From Opitutaceae bacterium EW11 (lineage in GTDB: Bacteria; Verrucomicrobiota; Verrucomicrobiia; Opitutales; Opitutaceae): a stretch of 64,000 bases of DNA. Below are positions 1 through 9,208 of this stretch, in pieces. Position 1 is the stretch's first letter, and each line of letters opens with the position of its first letter. The DNA is taken from assembly GCA_003054665.1 (NCBI GenBank), contig QAYY01000002.1:372001-436000 (forward strand), read 5' to 3'. Under the pieces are notes generated by a model. The model saw only the letters and a program-made list of their open reading frames with translations. It did not search any database and was not told the DNA's origin. A program made the translations under genes and the position numbers.

Positions 1-1008
1 TTCGGCCATGGGTTCGATCAGGTCCGACGGGATGTAGCGGTCCACCGGCACCTGCGCGTGGAGGGCGCGGGCGAGCGGGACGTTTTCCATGATCGGAATG
101 CCTTCCTCGCGGGCGACCTCCTTCATCCGGAGGGCTACGTGGTCCTCGCCCTTGGCGAGCACCGTCGGCAGGACGTTGTCCCGCTCGTCGTAGTAAATCG
201 CAACGGCGAGGTGGGTGGGGTTGGTCACGACCACGGTCGCCTTGCGGGTGCGCTGCACGGTGTTGTTCGCGATCAGCTCCTGGTGCAGCTGCCGTCGCTT
301 GCCCTTGATCTGCGGGTCGCCCTCCGACTCCTTGAACTCCCGCTTCACCTCGTCCTTCGACATCTTGAGCTGTTTGATGTACTGGTACTTCTGGACGAAG
401 TAGTCGAAGGCCGCGATTGCGACGTAGGCGATGACGACGTTGATCGCGAGCGCTTTCATGACGGGGCCGATGCTCGCGAGCAGCGCGGCCTTGCCTCCGT
501 ACGGGATGCGGGTGAGCGGGCCGACGGTCGAGCGTATCAGCAGAGCCACGACGATCCCGATGATCGCGACTTTCAGCGCCGACTTGAGGAACTCGATGCC
601 GTTCTTGACGGAGAAGATCTGCTTGGCCTTCTCGAACGGGTTCAGCTTCTTGAGCTCCGGTTTGACCGGCTCGAAGGACAGCAGCGGGCCGACCTGGAGA
701 AAACTGCCGGCGAAGCCCGCGACGAATCCCACGAGCACCACGGGCAGCGAGAGCAGCAGCACTTTCCCCAGCACCCCGTAGGCGACCTCTGGCAGCGCCC
801 GCTCGAACGGCAGGTGATAAAACGCCGCCGGCAGGAGGATCAGCTCCTTCGCTTCGCGGAGGAACCAGTCCCACATGATTCCGATGGTGGCGAACGTAGC
901 CCCCATCAACGCGGCGGTGGTCACGTCCTGGCTTTTCGCGACCTGCCCCTTCTTCCGGGAGTCGCGCAGCCGCTTCGGCGTCGGCTGCTCTGTCTTTTCG
1001 CCCGACAT
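1..1008 (-). CDS. sctU: SctU (YscU/FlhB family) export-switch protein, 3' end cut by the window edge
   Basis: Inner-membrane export-gate protein that switches substrate class from needle subunits to translocators and effectors. The frame is open over 336 codons and leaves the window without a stop, so about 15-20 C-terminal residues are missing compared with YscU (about 354 aa). The N-terminus begins MSGEKTEQPTPKRLRDSRKKG, the charged start typical of the family. Hydrophobic segments follow, then a cytoplasmic domain carrying the autocleavage motif NPTH at residues 263-266 (bases 211-222), the same numbering as in YscU. An in-frame stop two codons upstream of the ATG fixes the start. It is the last gene of the sctE-to-sctU unit, 82 bases after sctT. 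Identification is firm. Confidence 0.96.
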   Translation of the reverse strand, partial: MSGEKTEQPTPKRLRDSRKKGQVAKSQDVTTAALMGATFATIGIMWDWFLREAKELILLPAAFYHLPFERALPEVAYGVLGKVLLLSLPVVLVGFVAGFAGSFLQVGPLLSFEPVKPELKKLNPFEKAKQIFSVKNGIEFLKSALKVAIIGIVVALLIRSTVGPLTRIPYGGKAALLASIGPVMKALAINVVIAYVAIAAFDYFVQKYQYIKQLKMSKDEVKREFKESEGDPQIKGKRRQLHQELIANNTVQRTRKATVVVTNPTHLAVAIYYDERDNVLPTVLAKGEDHVALRMKEVAREEGIPIMENVPLARALHAQVPVDRYIPSDLIEPMAE

Positions 1009-1090
1009 GGATCAGACCGAAGCGCGGGAGAATCGCACCCGGACGCTGCGGCATTCGTGGAAAGTGGCGGCCATCGCGATCCGGAGCGCC

Positions 1091-1885
1091 CTACCGGAAA
1101 AGCGCCTGGAAGAAGACCTGCAGCTTCTCGCGATTGACGAACTGCCCTTCGAGCAGGTGGGTGAGCGTGCTCAGGTAGACGAGCAGGAGCACGGCCGCGA
1201 TGGCGCTCTTCACCGGCATGGCGAGGAAGAAGACGTTGAGCTGCGGGCTGAAGCGGTTGACCAGGCCGAGTCCGAACTCCGCCAGAAACATCGCGAGCAC
1301 GAGGGGCGCGGCGAAGAGCACGATGTAGCCCATGACGCCGTCGACCACTCCGAGCGCGGCCGCGGGGAGGTTGGGATGAAAACTCGGGAAATACTGGAAG
1401 ACCGGCCAGAGCCGGTAGCTCTCGTAGAGAAGGACGAGGAAGGCGTGGAAGCCGCCGCCGGTGAAAAAGAGCACCGCCACGATCTTCGTCAGCAGAAGGC
1501 CGAGCGGCGACGTGGTCGTGTCGGATATCGGATCCATCACCTCCGCCATCGAGCTGCCGCGCTGGTTGTCGATGAAGAAGCCCGTACCCTCCGCGATCCA
1601 GAAGACGAGGCCGCTCACGTAACCGAGGATGATTCCGAGCGAGATTTCCTTCGCGACGATCAGGCCGAAAAAGAGGCCGGACTTGGCCTGCACCTCGGCG
1701 GGTGTGGCGCTGAAGGCGACGATGGGAACCGCGATCAGCGTGAAGCTGATGATCACGACCTGGCGGGCCATGCCCTGGATGAACTGCTGGCTGAAAAACG
1801 GGGAGGTCGTCAGCGCCGCCGTCATCCGGGGCAGCGTGAACGTCAGCATCAGCAGCGTGTCCTGCAGCGGTAGTTGCGCCGGCAT
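1091..1885 (-). CDS. sctT: SctT (YscT/FliR family) export-apparatus membrane protein
   Basis: Integral membrane component of the type III export gate, which assembles with SctR and SctS at the centre of the basal body. The 264-residue product matches YscT in length (about 261 aa). It is hydrophobic throughout, with motifs typical of FliR/SctT such as an RMTAALTTSPFFSQQF segment near residue 20 and GFFIDNQRGSSMAEVMDP around residue 130. It lies 4 bases after sctS in the conserved order R-S-T-U. The start is the first ATG and gives the expected length. No defect is visible. Confidence 0.96.
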   Translation of the reverse strand: MPAQLPLQDTLLMLTFTLPRMTAALTTSPFFSQQFIQGMARQVVIISFTLIAVPIVAFSATPAEVQAKSGLFFGLIVAKEISLGIILGYVSGLVFWIAEGTGFFIDNQRGSSMAEVMDPISDTTTSPLGLLLTKIVAVLFFTGGGFHAFLVLLYESYRLWPVFQYFPSFHPNLPAAALGVVDGVMGYIVLFAAPLVLAMFLAEFGLGLVNRFSPQLNVFFLAMPVKSAIAAVLLLVYLSTLTHLLEGQFVNREKLQVFFQALFR

Positions 1886-1889
1886 GACG

Positions 1890-2171
1890 TCAGCCGTGAT
1901 GGCTCTGGGCCAGCCGCGGAAACGAATCGAAGAGGAATTCGGTGAAACGGAGCAGCTCGGCTCCGACCCAGGGCATGGTGAGGAGCAGCACCGCGGTGAC
2001 GACGATCAGTTTCACCGCGAAGCTGAGGGTCTGCTCCTGCACCTGCGTCAGCGCCTGGAGCAGGCTGACGAGAAGCCCGATCACCGTCGCGGCGATGATC
2101 GGCGGGAGCGAGAGGATCAGGACGAGGCTCAGCGCCTTCGAAGTGAGATCGAGAATGTAGGCCTGGCTCAT
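1890..2171 (-). CDS. sctS: SctS (YscS/FliQ family) export-apparatus membrane protein
   Basis: Small export-gate subunit of 93 residues with two hydrophobic hairpin segments (about 15-40 and 50-75). The FliQ/YscS family is about 88-90 aa. Between the segments is the motif ALTQVQEQTLSF, a hallmark of the family. It sits 6 bases after sctR and 4 bases before sctT, so translational coupling is likely. The protein is expected in the inner membrane as part of the SctRST pore complex. Confidence 0.96.
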   Translation of the reverse strand: MSQAYILDLTSKALSLVLILSLPPIIAATVIGLLVSLLQALTQVQEQTLSFAVKLIVVTAVLLLTMPWVGAELLRFTEFLFDSFPRLAQSHHG

Positions 2172-2177
2172 GGCGCG

Positions 2178-2837
2178 CTAGGAGACGGCGTAGGTGAGGA
2201 CGATGCCGTGGATCAGCCGGGTCCAGCCGTCGACGAGCACGAACAGGAGCAGCTTGAACGGCAGGGAAATCGTCATCGGCGAAACCATCATCATGCCCAT
2301 CGCGAGCAGGATGTTGGATACGATCAGGTCGATCGCGATGAACGGCAGGTAGAGCAGGAAGCCGATCTGGAACGCCGATGTGAGTTCGGTGACGGTGAAC
2401 GCGGGCACCAGGATGAGGAAGGAGTCCTTGTCCACCGTCGCGGCGGCCTCCTTGCTCCAGAGCCGGCGGGTGGTGTCGAGGAAGAACAGCTTCTCGCGCT
2501 CGTTGGTGTGTTTCTGGAGGAAGCCGAGGATGGGATCCTTGGCCGCCACGAGCACGCGCTGGATCGTCGCCGAGTCGAGCTTGCTCAGGTCCTCCTTCTG
2601 CACCCGGTCGAACGTCATCGTCGCGACCGGCGCCATGATGAAGACCGAGAGGATGATCGCCAGGCCGTTGATCACGAGGTTGGGCGGGATCTGCTGCACG
2701 CCGAGGGCGTTGCGGACGAGGCTGAGCACCACCACGAGTTTGACGTACGACGTCATCATCACGGCGAAGAACGGCGCCAGCGAGAGCACCGCCGTCAGGA
2801 CGATGAGCGTCAGCGGATCGGGCAGATGGAAGTTCAT
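2178..2837 (-). CDS. sctR: SctR (YscR/FliP family) export-apparatus membrane protein
   Basis: Core export-gate protein of 219 residues (YscR is about 217 aa). Diagnostic stretches include FFAVMMTSYVKLVVVLSLVRNALGVQQIPPN near residues 23-53 and, toward the C-terminus, IAIDLIVSNILLAMGMMMVSP, both near-universal in FliP/SctR. Four transmembrane segments are evident. Its ATG overlaps the sctQ stop by four bases. It follows the cytoplasmic sctQ and precedes sctS as in Yersinia. It is expected to form the SctR5 ring of the export gate. Confidence 0.97.
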   Translation of the reverse strand: MNFHLPDPLTLIVLTAVLSLAPFFAVMMTSYVKLVVVLSLVRNALGVQQIPPNLVINGLAIILSVFIMAPVATMTFDRVQKEDLSKLDSATIQRVLVAAKDPILGFLQKHTNEREKLFFLDTTRRLWSKEAAATVDKDSFLILVPAFTVTELTSAFQIGFLLYLPFIAIDLIVSNILLAMGMMMVSPMTISLPFKLLLFVLVDGWTRLIHGIVLTYAVS

Positions 2838-3856
2838 GCCAGACTCCAGTGGACGACGCGCACGCCGACCTTGTCGCCGAACTCGACGAGTTCGCCCTGG
2901 CCGATCTCGCGGCCGTTGGCCCGGAGCGTGACGAGCTTCTCGGGCCGCGAGGGCAGTTCGAACGTGTAGCCCGCGCCGATCGTGCGCAGCTGGCCGACGG
3001 TGAGCTCGAGCTGCCCGACGTCGAAGACGACTTGGACGGGCAGTTCATCGACCCGCAACGGGGCGGTTCCGGCGGCAGCGGGCTTGGCTTCGGTGGACGA
3101 GTTCATGGCGGAGATCTTGAAAACGGAGCCGTCCTTCACGGCGCGGGCGACGCGGCGTTCGCCGAGGCAGAGTTCGAACTCGGCGCGCGGCGCGCCCGCT
3201 CGCAGCAACGGCAGAAACAAGAGGTCTCCCGGTGCGACCTCGCCGAGAGCGCTGAGCGAAAACGAAACGCGGGCGAGAGCGACGGAGAGGGCCAGCGGCA
3301 GTGTATCCGCGGGACCGGACGGAAGGGGTTTTGCCCGCGCGGCGAGATCGGCGAGGTGGTTCAGCGCGTCGGTGTCGCCGTGCAGGGTTCCGGCGAGAAA
3401 CGTGTTGTCCTCGCCCCTCGCGATCTCCCAGCCGAGCGCAGCGCCGGACGCGGGCTCGGCGGTCTGCCAGGCCTCGAGCTGCAGCTCCAGACTCTGGCGT
3501 TTCAACGCCGCCAGCGGATCCTGCAGCCAGGCTTCGAGCACGCCGAGAAGCAGCGGTTCCGGCAGCTGTTCGATCTCGATTCCGGCGAATGCCGCGCCGA
3601 GTGACGACGGTTCGGGCAGGCGGGGAAGACCAAGGTCGAAACTGCGATCTCCCAGGCGCACGCGCAGCCACCCGGACGGACTCGGAGCGCCGTCGAGCGG
3701 CGCGAAACGCAACCGGGCCTGCTTGCCCGCCCAGGGGAACGCGAACTCGCGACGGGTGCCGACGAGCGCGTTCATCCGGCTGACTTCGCCTTCGGTCAGC
3801 GAGGCGAAGCGGAGCGGTTCGGGAGATTCCAACGTCGCGGCTTCCGTCTCGTTCAT
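2834..3856 (-). CDS. sctQ: SctQ (YscQ family) cytoplasmic sorting-platform protein
   Basis: C-ring / sorting-platform component, 340 residues (YscQ about 307). The N-terminal two thirds are divergent and rich in Ala, Leu and Glu. Residues about 265-340 form a clear SpoA domain (RVDELPVQVVFDVGQLELTVG... ending in VRVVHWSLA), shared with FliM/FliN. An in-frame ATG at 3106-3104 (residue 251) could give a separate 90-residue SpoA protein, as documented for YscQ-C, but no good Shine-Dalgarno sequence is seen before it. The gene overlaps sctP and sctR by four bases each. Confidence 0.92.
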   Translation of the reverse strand: MNETEAATLESPEPLRFASLTEGEVSRMNALVGTRREFAFPWAGKQARLRFAPLDGAPSPSGWLRVRLGDRSFDLGLPRLPEPSSLGAAFAGIEIEQLPEPLLLGVLEAWLQDPLAALKRQSLELQLEAWQTAEPASGAALGWEIARGEDNTFLAGTLHGDTDALNHLADLAARAKPLPSGPADTLPLALSVALARVSFSLSALGEVAPGDLLFLPLLRAGAPRAEFELCLGERRVARAVKDGSVFKISAMNSSTEAKPAAAGTAPLRVDELPVQVVFDVGQLELTVGQLRTIGAGYTFELPSRPEKLVTLRANGREIGQGELVEFGDKVGVRVVHWSLA

Positions 3857-4791
3857 GCCAGATCCTCCGCGTCGCCGATCGGCTGATACTGTTGACGGGA
3901 ACGTCCGTCCTGCGGCTGTCCGCCGGTCTGGCCGTCCTGCACCCGCAGGGTCACGACCGGCGTTTCGAGTTGCGGCGCGCGCTGGTGGATCGCCTCGCCG
4001 AGCCGGGGCAACGCGTCCTGGAGGCCGGAATCCGCGACGGCGGGCGGGCTGGTGAACTCGACGTGGAGGCGGCCTTCCTCGCGCCAGAGACGAACCTCCG
4101 TGTCGGGCAGCACCGACGGCGCGAGCGCGATGCGCACCTCGCGCCGCCCGTCGTGAAGCGGATCGGAGACGAGCAGCCGGGAAACGGTATCCGCCACGAT
4201 GGCGTCCAGGTTCTGAATACGCGGGGCTGCTTGAACGGCAGGCAGGGCTGCGGAAGGCGCGACCGCGGGCGTGCCCTGTTGGAGAAAGGATTGGAGGACC
4301 GCCGCGCCGAGCGTGACTTCGTCCGCTGCGGGAATTCCGGCGTCGTCCCGACCGTCCCGGATCTCGCTGCGGATCGCGGGAACGTCCTCTCCGGTAGGAA
4401 CGAGCCGCGGAGCGTCGCTCGAAGGCGCCGATTCCGGGGATGCGTTGCGGAGCGAAAGACCACCCTCGCGGTTTTTTCCCGGGACGAGCGGAGCGGCGTT
4501 TCCCGGGCTTTCGCGGCCTTGGAGAAACGCCAAGGTCGCCGCGATCAGCGGATCGTCGGTGTCGAGGGGACCGGGAACGGCGGCCAGGGCGACGGGCGCC
4601 TGCGCCGGCGCGGACGATCGGGACGATCCGGAGTGCGGGGCAGGCGCGACCGGGTTGTCGCCGGAGCGAAGCACGGCGTTTTTCCAGATCTGGATGAGCG
4701 CCGCCATCTGGTCGGCCGTGATGGTGTTGGAGAGAGCGGGATCGCCCGGCAGAGGGGCGGCGGAGGAGGCAGAGGGCTCAGTTACTTTCAT
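3853..4791 (-). CDS. sctP: SctP (YscP/HpaP/FliK-like) needle-length control protein
   Basis: Probable needle-length ruler and substrate-specificity switch, 312 residues. The first ~185 residues are low-complexity and rich in Ala, Pro, Ser and Gly, as is usual for the extended ruler region. Residues about 190-285 resemble the FliK/HpaP C-terminal switch domain, with alternating strands (VRIALAPSVLPDTEVRLW, GRLHVEF) followed by a helix (LQDALPRLGEAIHQR). Position between sctO and sctQ is exactly that of yscP. Sequence conservation of this family is low, so the call rests on the C-terminal pattern and synteny. Its start overlaps the end of sctO by 14 bases. Confidence 0.82.
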   Translation of the reverse strand: MKVTEPSASSAAPLPGDPALSNTITADQMAALIQIWKNAVLRSGDNPVAPAPHSGSSRSSAPAQAPVALAAVPGPLDTDDPLIAATLAFLQGRESPGNAAPLVPGKNREGGLSLRNASPESAPSSDAPRLVPTGEDVPAIRSEIRDGRDDAGIPAADEVTLGAAVLQSFLQQGTPAVAPSAALPAVQAAPRIQNLDAIVADTVSRLLVSDPLHDGRREVRIALAPSVLPDTEVRLWREEGRLHVEFTSPPAVADSGLQDALPRLGEAIHQRAPQLETPVVTLRVQDGQTGGQPQDGRSRQQYQPIGDAEDLA

Positions 4792-5284
4792 ACGCGTCGG
4801 CGGTTGCGGTGCGCGGGCCCCGCGGCCCGCTGAATTCTTCCAGTTCCAGATCCTCCGCGCGTTCCGCTTCGAGGGCGGACTCGCGTTGCCAAAGGGTTCG
4901 ATGCTCCAGGAGCTTTTCGAGTTCGCGCACGGCTTGGGCGTGTTTTGCGCGGCACTCCTCGAGAAAGCTCTCCGCCTTCGCGACTGCGGTTTCGGATTGT
5001 TTCACCCGGTCGACGAATTCGAACTCCCGCTCGCGGAGGAGAAGGATCTCCTGCCGAGTGTCGCTCAGTTCGCCGAGCCGCAGCACGCGGCGCATCAAGC
5101 CGTCGAGCAGGCGCCGTTCCTCTCCGGTTCGCCAGACGGTGTAGTTGGCGAGTTCCTGCTTCGAGCGGGCGAGCGCGGCCTGCGCCTCGGTGAGCAGACG
5201 CCGCGCGCGGGCGACGGCCTCGCTGGCCTGCTCCTCGCGGTGCTGGCGGACGCGGACGAGATCCTGGAGGAGGTAGGGCCTCAT
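4778..5284 (-). CDS. sctO: SctO (YscO family) ATPase stalk / chaperone-escort protein
   Basis: Coiled-coil stalk of the export ATPase, 168 residues (YscO about 154). Nearly the whole protein is charged heptad-like helix, forming a long helical hairpin like FliJ/YscO, with Glu/Arg/Lys-rich segments such as [20 protein letters not shown]. The start [10 protein letters not shown] overlaps the sctN stop as ATGA (5281-5284). The same frame is open upstream of this ATG inside sctN, but that part is a shadow. Synteny (N-O-P-Q) supports the call. Confidence 0.87.
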   Translation of the reverse strand: MRPYLLQDLVRVRQHREEQASEAVARARRLLTEAQAALARSKQELANYTVWRTGEERRLLDGLMRRVLRLGELSDTRQEILLLREREFEFVDRVKQSETAVAKAESFLEECRAKHAQAVRELEKLLEHRTLWQRESALEAERAEDLELEEFSGPRGPRTATADAYESN

Positions 5285-6612
5285 TTGACCAGCTGCTGGA
5301 GAACCTGGAGGGTTTCGGCGAACGAGCTCTTCTCGCGGAGGCCCTGTTTGAGGAAGGCGTTGATCGCATCGACCTTTCGGATCGCCTCGTCGGTGAGGGC
5401 GTCGCTGCCCGGCTTGTATTCGCCGATCCGAACCAGCAGCTCCACCTCCTGGTACTTCGACATCAGATTCCGCAGACGCGACGCGGCGCGCTGGTGGTCC
5501 GGCGCGGCGATCGCGGTCATCAGGCGGCTGACGCTCGCGAGAATATCGATGGCGGGGTAGTGGTTCGCCGCGCCGAGCTTGCGCGAGAGCACGATGTGCC
5601 CGTCGAGAATCGAACGGGTTTCGTCCGCCACCGGTTCGGTCATGTCGTCGCCCTCCACCAGCACGGTGTAGAGCGCGGTGATGGAGCCCTTGTCGGACCG
5701 GCCGGCGCGTTCCATCAGGCGCGGAAGCGTGGCAAAAACCGAGGGCGGAAAACCCCGGCGCGTGGGCGGCTCGCCGGCGGCGAGACCGATCTCGCGCAGC
5801 GCGCGGGCGAAGCGCGTCACGGAATCCATCAGCAGCAGCACTTTTCTCCCCTGATCTCGGAAATATTCCGCCACGGCGGTCGCGACGTACGCGGCCTTGA
5901 GCCGCTCCATCGAGGGGCGGTCGGAGGTGGAGATGACGGTGACGGCGCGCTTCGCGCCGTCTTCGCCGAGGTCGCGTTCGAGGAACTCGCGCACCTCGCG
6001 GCCGCGTTCGCCGATCAGCGCGAGCACGACCACGTCGGCGGAGGTGTTGCGCACGATCTGGCTGAGCAGCGTGCTCTTGCCGCCGCCGGCGGCGGCGAAA
6101 ATGCCCATGCGCTGGCCCTCGCCGCAGGTCAGGAGACCGTCGAGCGCGCGAAGACCGAGACTGATCGGCTCCGTGATCAGGTCGCGGGCCATCGCGTTCG
6201 GCGGATCGGCGTAAACCGGATAATAGCTGGCGATCTCGAGCGGCCCCTTGCCGTCGAGCGGCTGGCCAAGTCCATCGAGCACGCGGCCGAGCAGGCCAGG
6301 CCCGACCGGCACGCGGTGCACTTCCCCGAGCGGGATGACCTCGGTGGACGACGAGGCGCCGGTGAGTTCTCCCAGAGGCGTGAGCAGCGCGAGGTTCTGC
6401 GAGAAGCCGACCACTTCGGCGAGGATCTGCTGGTCTTCCCAGGGATTCCGGAGGGCGCACAGTTCGCCGATCTTCGCGCCGGGCGCGTAGGCTTTGACGA
6501 TGGTGCCGACGATCTGCTGGACGCGGCCGCGAAGGACGAGCGGCTCGGCTTCCTCGACGGCGCGGGAGAGTCCGCCGGCGATCGCGTCGACGTCGAAGGC
6601 GGGCAGGCTCAT
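5281..6612 (-). CDS. sctN: SctN (YscN family) type III secretion ATPase
   Basis: Hexameric cytoplasmic ATPase that strips chaperones and unfolds substrates. It has 443 residues (YscN about 439). Walker A is AAAGGGKS, residues 173-180, and Walker B is VLLLMDS with Asp253. The T3SS/flagellar ATPase signature [19 protein letters not shown] lies at about residues 287-305. The F1-like N-terminal barrel domain (about 20-90) is present. The ATG at 6612 overlaps the sctL stop (ATGA) and the stop overlaps sctO. No key residue is missing. Confidence 0.97.
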   Translation of the reverse strand: MSLPAFDVDAIAGGLSRAVEEAEPLVLRGRVQQIVGTIVKAYAPGAKIGELCALRNPWEDQQILAEVVGFSQNLALLTPLGELTGASSSTEVIPLGEVHRVPVGPGLLGRVLDGLGQPLDGKGPLEIASYYPVYADPPNAMARDLITEPISLGLRALDGLLTCGEGQRMGIFAAAGGGKSTLLSQIVRNTSADVVVLALIGERGREVREFLERDLGEDGAKRAVTVISTSDRPSMERLKAAYVATAVAEYFRDQGRKVLLLMDSVTRFARALREIGLAAGEPPTRRGFPPSVFATLPRLMERAGRSDKGSITALYTVLVEGDDMTEPVADETRSILDGHIVLSRKLGAANHYPAIDILASVSRLMTAIAAPDHQRAASRLRNLMSKYQEVELLVRIGEYKPGSDALTDEAIRKVDAINAFLKQGLREKSSFAETLQVLQQLVK

Positions 6613-7214
6613 TTGATCGCCCTCACGAGCGCCTTTTCGATGGCGCGGAGCTGGGTTTCGACCGTCGCGTCGATCACGCCCAGTTCGGTTTCGAGCACAC
6701 AGCCGTCGTCCGCCAGCCGGCTGTCGGGCTGGACGTCCAAAAATTGAATACGGGGAAACGCGCCGAGCAGGCCGGCGACGCGGCCCTGCAGCCACTCGGC
6801 TTGCGCGGGGGAGACGCGGATGCGGACCTGATTCTGGTTTCGGAGCAGCTCGAGCGCCTTGCGCACGATGCGCTCGACCCGTTCGCGCGACTCGAATTCT
6901 CCGACCATGCGGCGGGTCGACTTGATCACCACGTCGATCAGCGCGTCCTCCAGTTTCGAAACGTAGCGCGAGGATTGTTCGAAGGTGGAGACGACGCGCT
7001 CGGCCATCTCGGCCTTGCCCTGTTCGAGACCCTCGCGGTACCCGAGCTCCTTCTGGCGCTCGTATTCCTTGCGCGCCTCCTCGCGGATCCAGGCGGCTTC
7101 GGCCTCGGCGCGGGCGACGATCTCCTGCGCTTCGAGCACGGCGCCGAAGTCGGCTGCCTTGAGGATCGGGCCGTCGGCGACGATCTCGGCTCCCGATTGC
7201 TTCAGGCGAAGCAT
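6609..7214 (-). CDS. sctL: SctL (YscL/FliH family) ATPase regulator
   Basis: Peripheral stator that links the ATPase to the sorting platform, 201 residues (YscL about 223). The N-terminal third is a Glu/Ala/Lys-rich helix ([35 protein letters not shown]), typical of FliH/YscL. The C-terminal half ends with a [25 protein letters not shown] segment, the conserved E/H-type C-terminus of the family. The chosen start, [12 protein letters not shown], overlaps the end of sctK by 13 bases. Longer upstream frames belong to sctK shadows. Confidence 0.93.
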   Translation of the reverse strand: MLRLKQSGAEIVADGPILKAADFGAVLEAQEIVARAEAEAAWIREEARKEYERQKELGYREGLEQGKAEMAERVVSTFEQSSRYVSKLEDALIDVVIKSTRRMVGEFESRERVERIVRKALELLRNQNQVRIRVSPAQAEWLQGRVAGLLGAFPRIQFLDVQPDSRLADDGCVLETELGVIDATVETQLRAIEKALVRAIK

Positions 7215-7882
7215 TGCAGCTCCTCCCGGTTGAGGATTTCGCGGGCGATCGGCTCGACGAAAGTCCAGGCCTGCGCCTGCGCAACCTGGTTCTCCTCCGG
7301 CAGCGCGGAGATGCGCTCGGGCGGAGTCTTGAGCCGGAAGCGCTGCCAGAAAGCCGGCGCCTCCTCGCGGAAACACGCGGCGAGCACGGACCAGCCCGTC
7401 TGTTCGACGGCGTCGCCCAAGCTGGCTTCGCCGCTGGCGAGCGACTCCAGGCCGGTCGTCCCGGCGCGCAGCCGGCCGTGCCGCATGGCGAAATCGTAGG
7501 CGCGAGCCGACACGCGCTCGGTGACGAGCCGGCGGTCTTCCTTGGTCACGACGCGGGCGAGGCGAGCGGCGAGCAGGCTCGCGCCGGCGAAACGCGCCAG
7601 GTTCTCGAGGGACTGAACGCTGAGGAGAACGAGCCGCCGGCGGGGCTCCTGGAATTCCCAGAAGAGCTCGTTCAGGGCGAAGAAACTGCGGAAATGCCGG
7701 CTGAGCTGGCGGCGTCCGCCGTGCGACTGCTCCAGCAGGGCGATCGCCTCCGGGGCGACCTGCGCCTGCGCGAGCCACGCCGGGGCCGCCCAACGGTGCG
7801 GATAGATGTTCCAGTCGTACATCGCCCGATAAAGATCGGGCTGGGTGTTCACGACGGAGTGTATCCAGCGGGTGGAGTTCAC
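7202..7882 (-). CDS. sctK: SctK (YscK/PscK-like) sorting-platform adaptor
   Basis: Probable sorting-platform protein connecting SctD to SctQ, 226 residues (YscK about 209). The N-terminus has a tryptophan- and proline-rich patch ([16 protein letters not shown]). Near residues 153-175 is a pattern resembling YscK/Psc[26 protein letters not shown]. There is no ATG at the right place. A GTG at 7882-7880 overlaps the sctJ stop as GTGA and keeps the chain intact, so GTG is the likely start. The family is weakly conserved. The identification leans on position between sctJ and sctL. Confidence 0.83.
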   Translation of the reverse strand: MNSTRWIHSVVNTQPDLYRAMYDWNIYPHRWAAPAWLAQAQVAPEAIALLEQSHGGRRQLSRHFRSFFALNELFWEFQEPRRRLVLLSVQSLENLARFAGASLLAARLARVVTKEDRRLVTERVSARAYDFAMRHGRLRAGTTGLESLASGEASLGDAVEQTGWSVLAACFREEAPAFWQRFRLKTPPERISALPEENQVAQAQAWTFVEPIAREILNREELQCFA

Positions 7883-8649
7883 GCGGCGGCCTCTTTCACG
7901 ACCGTGCGGCGGGCGGTCTGCTTTTGCAGGAGCCAGACGAGGCCCGCGACGAGGATCGCCCCGGCGAGAACGGCGCCGCCGAGAAGCACGGGATCCAGGC
8001 TGGCGGCCGGCGGGGCGAGCTTGGCCGACGCGGACGGCGCGGGCGCGTTCGCGGCGGGGACGAGCACCAGGGAAACGTTGTCGTAGTTGAGCCCCTCGAT
8101 GCTGCGGGTCACGAGACTCTTCAACTGCGGGGTGAGACTCTCGAGGTCGAACCCCGGGCGGTAGCGGATGAAGACGGCGGCCGAGGACGGCGTGACCTTC
8201 TCCGCGAGCGGATCGTTGTCGGGAATGACGATGTGGACCCGCGCGTTCATCACGCCGTCGATCCGCATCAGCGTGTCGGCGATCTCCTGCGAGAGCGCGT
8301 ACATGTAGCGGATGCGTTCCTCCGTCGGCGAACTGACGAGCCCGGACTTCTGGAAGACGTCCCCGATCTTCACGAACTTGTCGCGCGGGTAGCCCTGCGC
8401 CCGAAGAAGCTCCATCGCCCGGGCGAAGTCGGCGGAGGAGACCTTGAGGGCCCACTTCTCGTCTTTCGCCGCGATTTTTTCGCAGGGGATGTTTCGCGGG
8501 AGCAGGATCGCCATCATCTCGTTGGCCTCGAGTTCCGAGAGATCGGAGAAGAGCGGCACCTTTCCGCAGCCGGCGAGCAGGGCCAGCGCGAGAAGCGCGA
8601 AGCAGAAACGCAGGGCACGGAGGAGCGGTCGTTGGGATGGAGGGATCAT
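7879..8649 (-). CDS. sctJ: SctJ (YscJ/PrgK family) inner-membrane ring lipoprotein
   Basis: Lipoprotein that forms the periplasmic face of the inner-membrane ring, 256 residues (YscJ about 244). The signal peptide ends in the lipobox LLAGC with Cys28 as lipidation site. Two ring-building domains follow (about 35-100 and 110-190), including the conserved NEMMAILLPRNIPCEK and GVMNARVHIVIPDNDPL segments shared with FliF. A C-terminal transmembrane helix lies at about 217-241, followed by a short basic tail. A 127-base gap with a hairpin separates it from sctI upstream. Confidence 0.96.
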   Translation of the reverse strand: MIPPSQRPLLRALRFCFALLALALLAGCGKVPLFSDLSELEANEMMAILLPRNIPCEKIAAKDEKWALKVSSADFARAMELLRAQGYPRDKFVKIGDVFQKSGLVSSPTEERIRYMYALSQEIADTLMRIDGVMNARVHIVIPDNDPLAEKVTPSSAAVFIRYRPGFDLESLTPQLKSLVTRSIEGLNYDNVSLVLVPAANAPAPSASAKLAPPAASLDPVLLGGAVLAGAILVAGLVWLLQKQTARRTVVKEAAA

Positions 8650-8732
8650 GACGGGTGGCGTCTTCGGGCCGGAAAAACGTTCGAAAGGGAATGCAGGGCC
8701 CGGGGCTCGTTCGCGGGCATGGCAGGAGCCAG

Positions 8733-8748
8733 GCCCGGCGATCCGGGC
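8733..8748. other. small perfect hairpin in the sctI-sctJ gap
   Basis: Six-base arms GCCCGG and CCGGGC enclose the tetraloop CGAT, in the only sizeable gap (8650-8776) between sctI and sctJ. It has no following T-run, so it is not a classical terminator. It could protect the upstream needle and rod mRNA or attenuate readthrough. That is inference. GC-rich DNA produces such hairpins by chance. Confidence 0.35.
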
Positions 8749-8776
8749 GGTGGAGAGCGGCGACCTGGGTGGGATT

Positions 8777-9208
8777 TCAGCCGCCGCGGCTGAGCTCCTT
8801 GATCGTGTTCGAGCCCGCCTTGGAGGCGTTATCGACGCCCATCACCGACATGGACCACTTCGCCACGTCGATCTGCAGGCCGAGGATGTCGGAGAAATTG
8901 GTCAGACCGGTGGATTCCGTTTTCACCATCTGCTGCAGGCGCGTTTCGATCGTCTGCATCGAGTTCTGGTAGTGGTCGCCGAACCGGAGCATGCCGTGGA
9001 GAATGGTGTCGCCGAACGACGGTTTGGCCGGGCCGGCGGGTGCGATCCCGGCGGCTGCCGCTGCGCCGGGCGGATTGGCGGTTTGCGAGGCGGTGGACTT
9101 GATCAACTCCCGGAGGCGCTCGAGGTCGCTCGGGTTGAACGTGGCCGCGGGTTCGACGGCGCCGGGCGCGGCGGCCGCGATCGGGGCGAGAGGTGCGACG
9201 GGAGTCAT
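8777..9208 (-). CDS. sctI: SctI (YscI/PrgJ family) inner-rod protein
   Basis: Inner rod subunit that anchors the needle, 143 residues (YscI about 115). The first ~60 residues are Ala/Pro/Gly-rich. The C-terminal ~45 residues carry the conserved pattern for YscI/PrgJ (LQIDVAKWSMSVMGVDNASKAGSNTIKEL). Such rod proteins are themselves early secreted substrates. The ATG overlaps the stop of the preceding sctG as ATGA. No yscH (yopR) homologue sits between G and I, unlike Yersinia. Confidence 0.88.
   Translation of the reverse strand: MTPVAPLAPIAAAAPGAVEPAATFNPSDLERLRELIKSTASQTANPPGAAAAAGIAPAGPAKPSFGDTILHGMLRFGDHYQNSMQTIETRLQQMVKTESTGLTNFSDILGLQIDVAKWSMSVMGVDNASKAGSNTIKELSRGG

Noticed and set aside
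58-1137. Plus-strand open frame opposite sctU
   Set aside because: A shadow of sctU; the minus-strand protein has the NPTH motif and family start.
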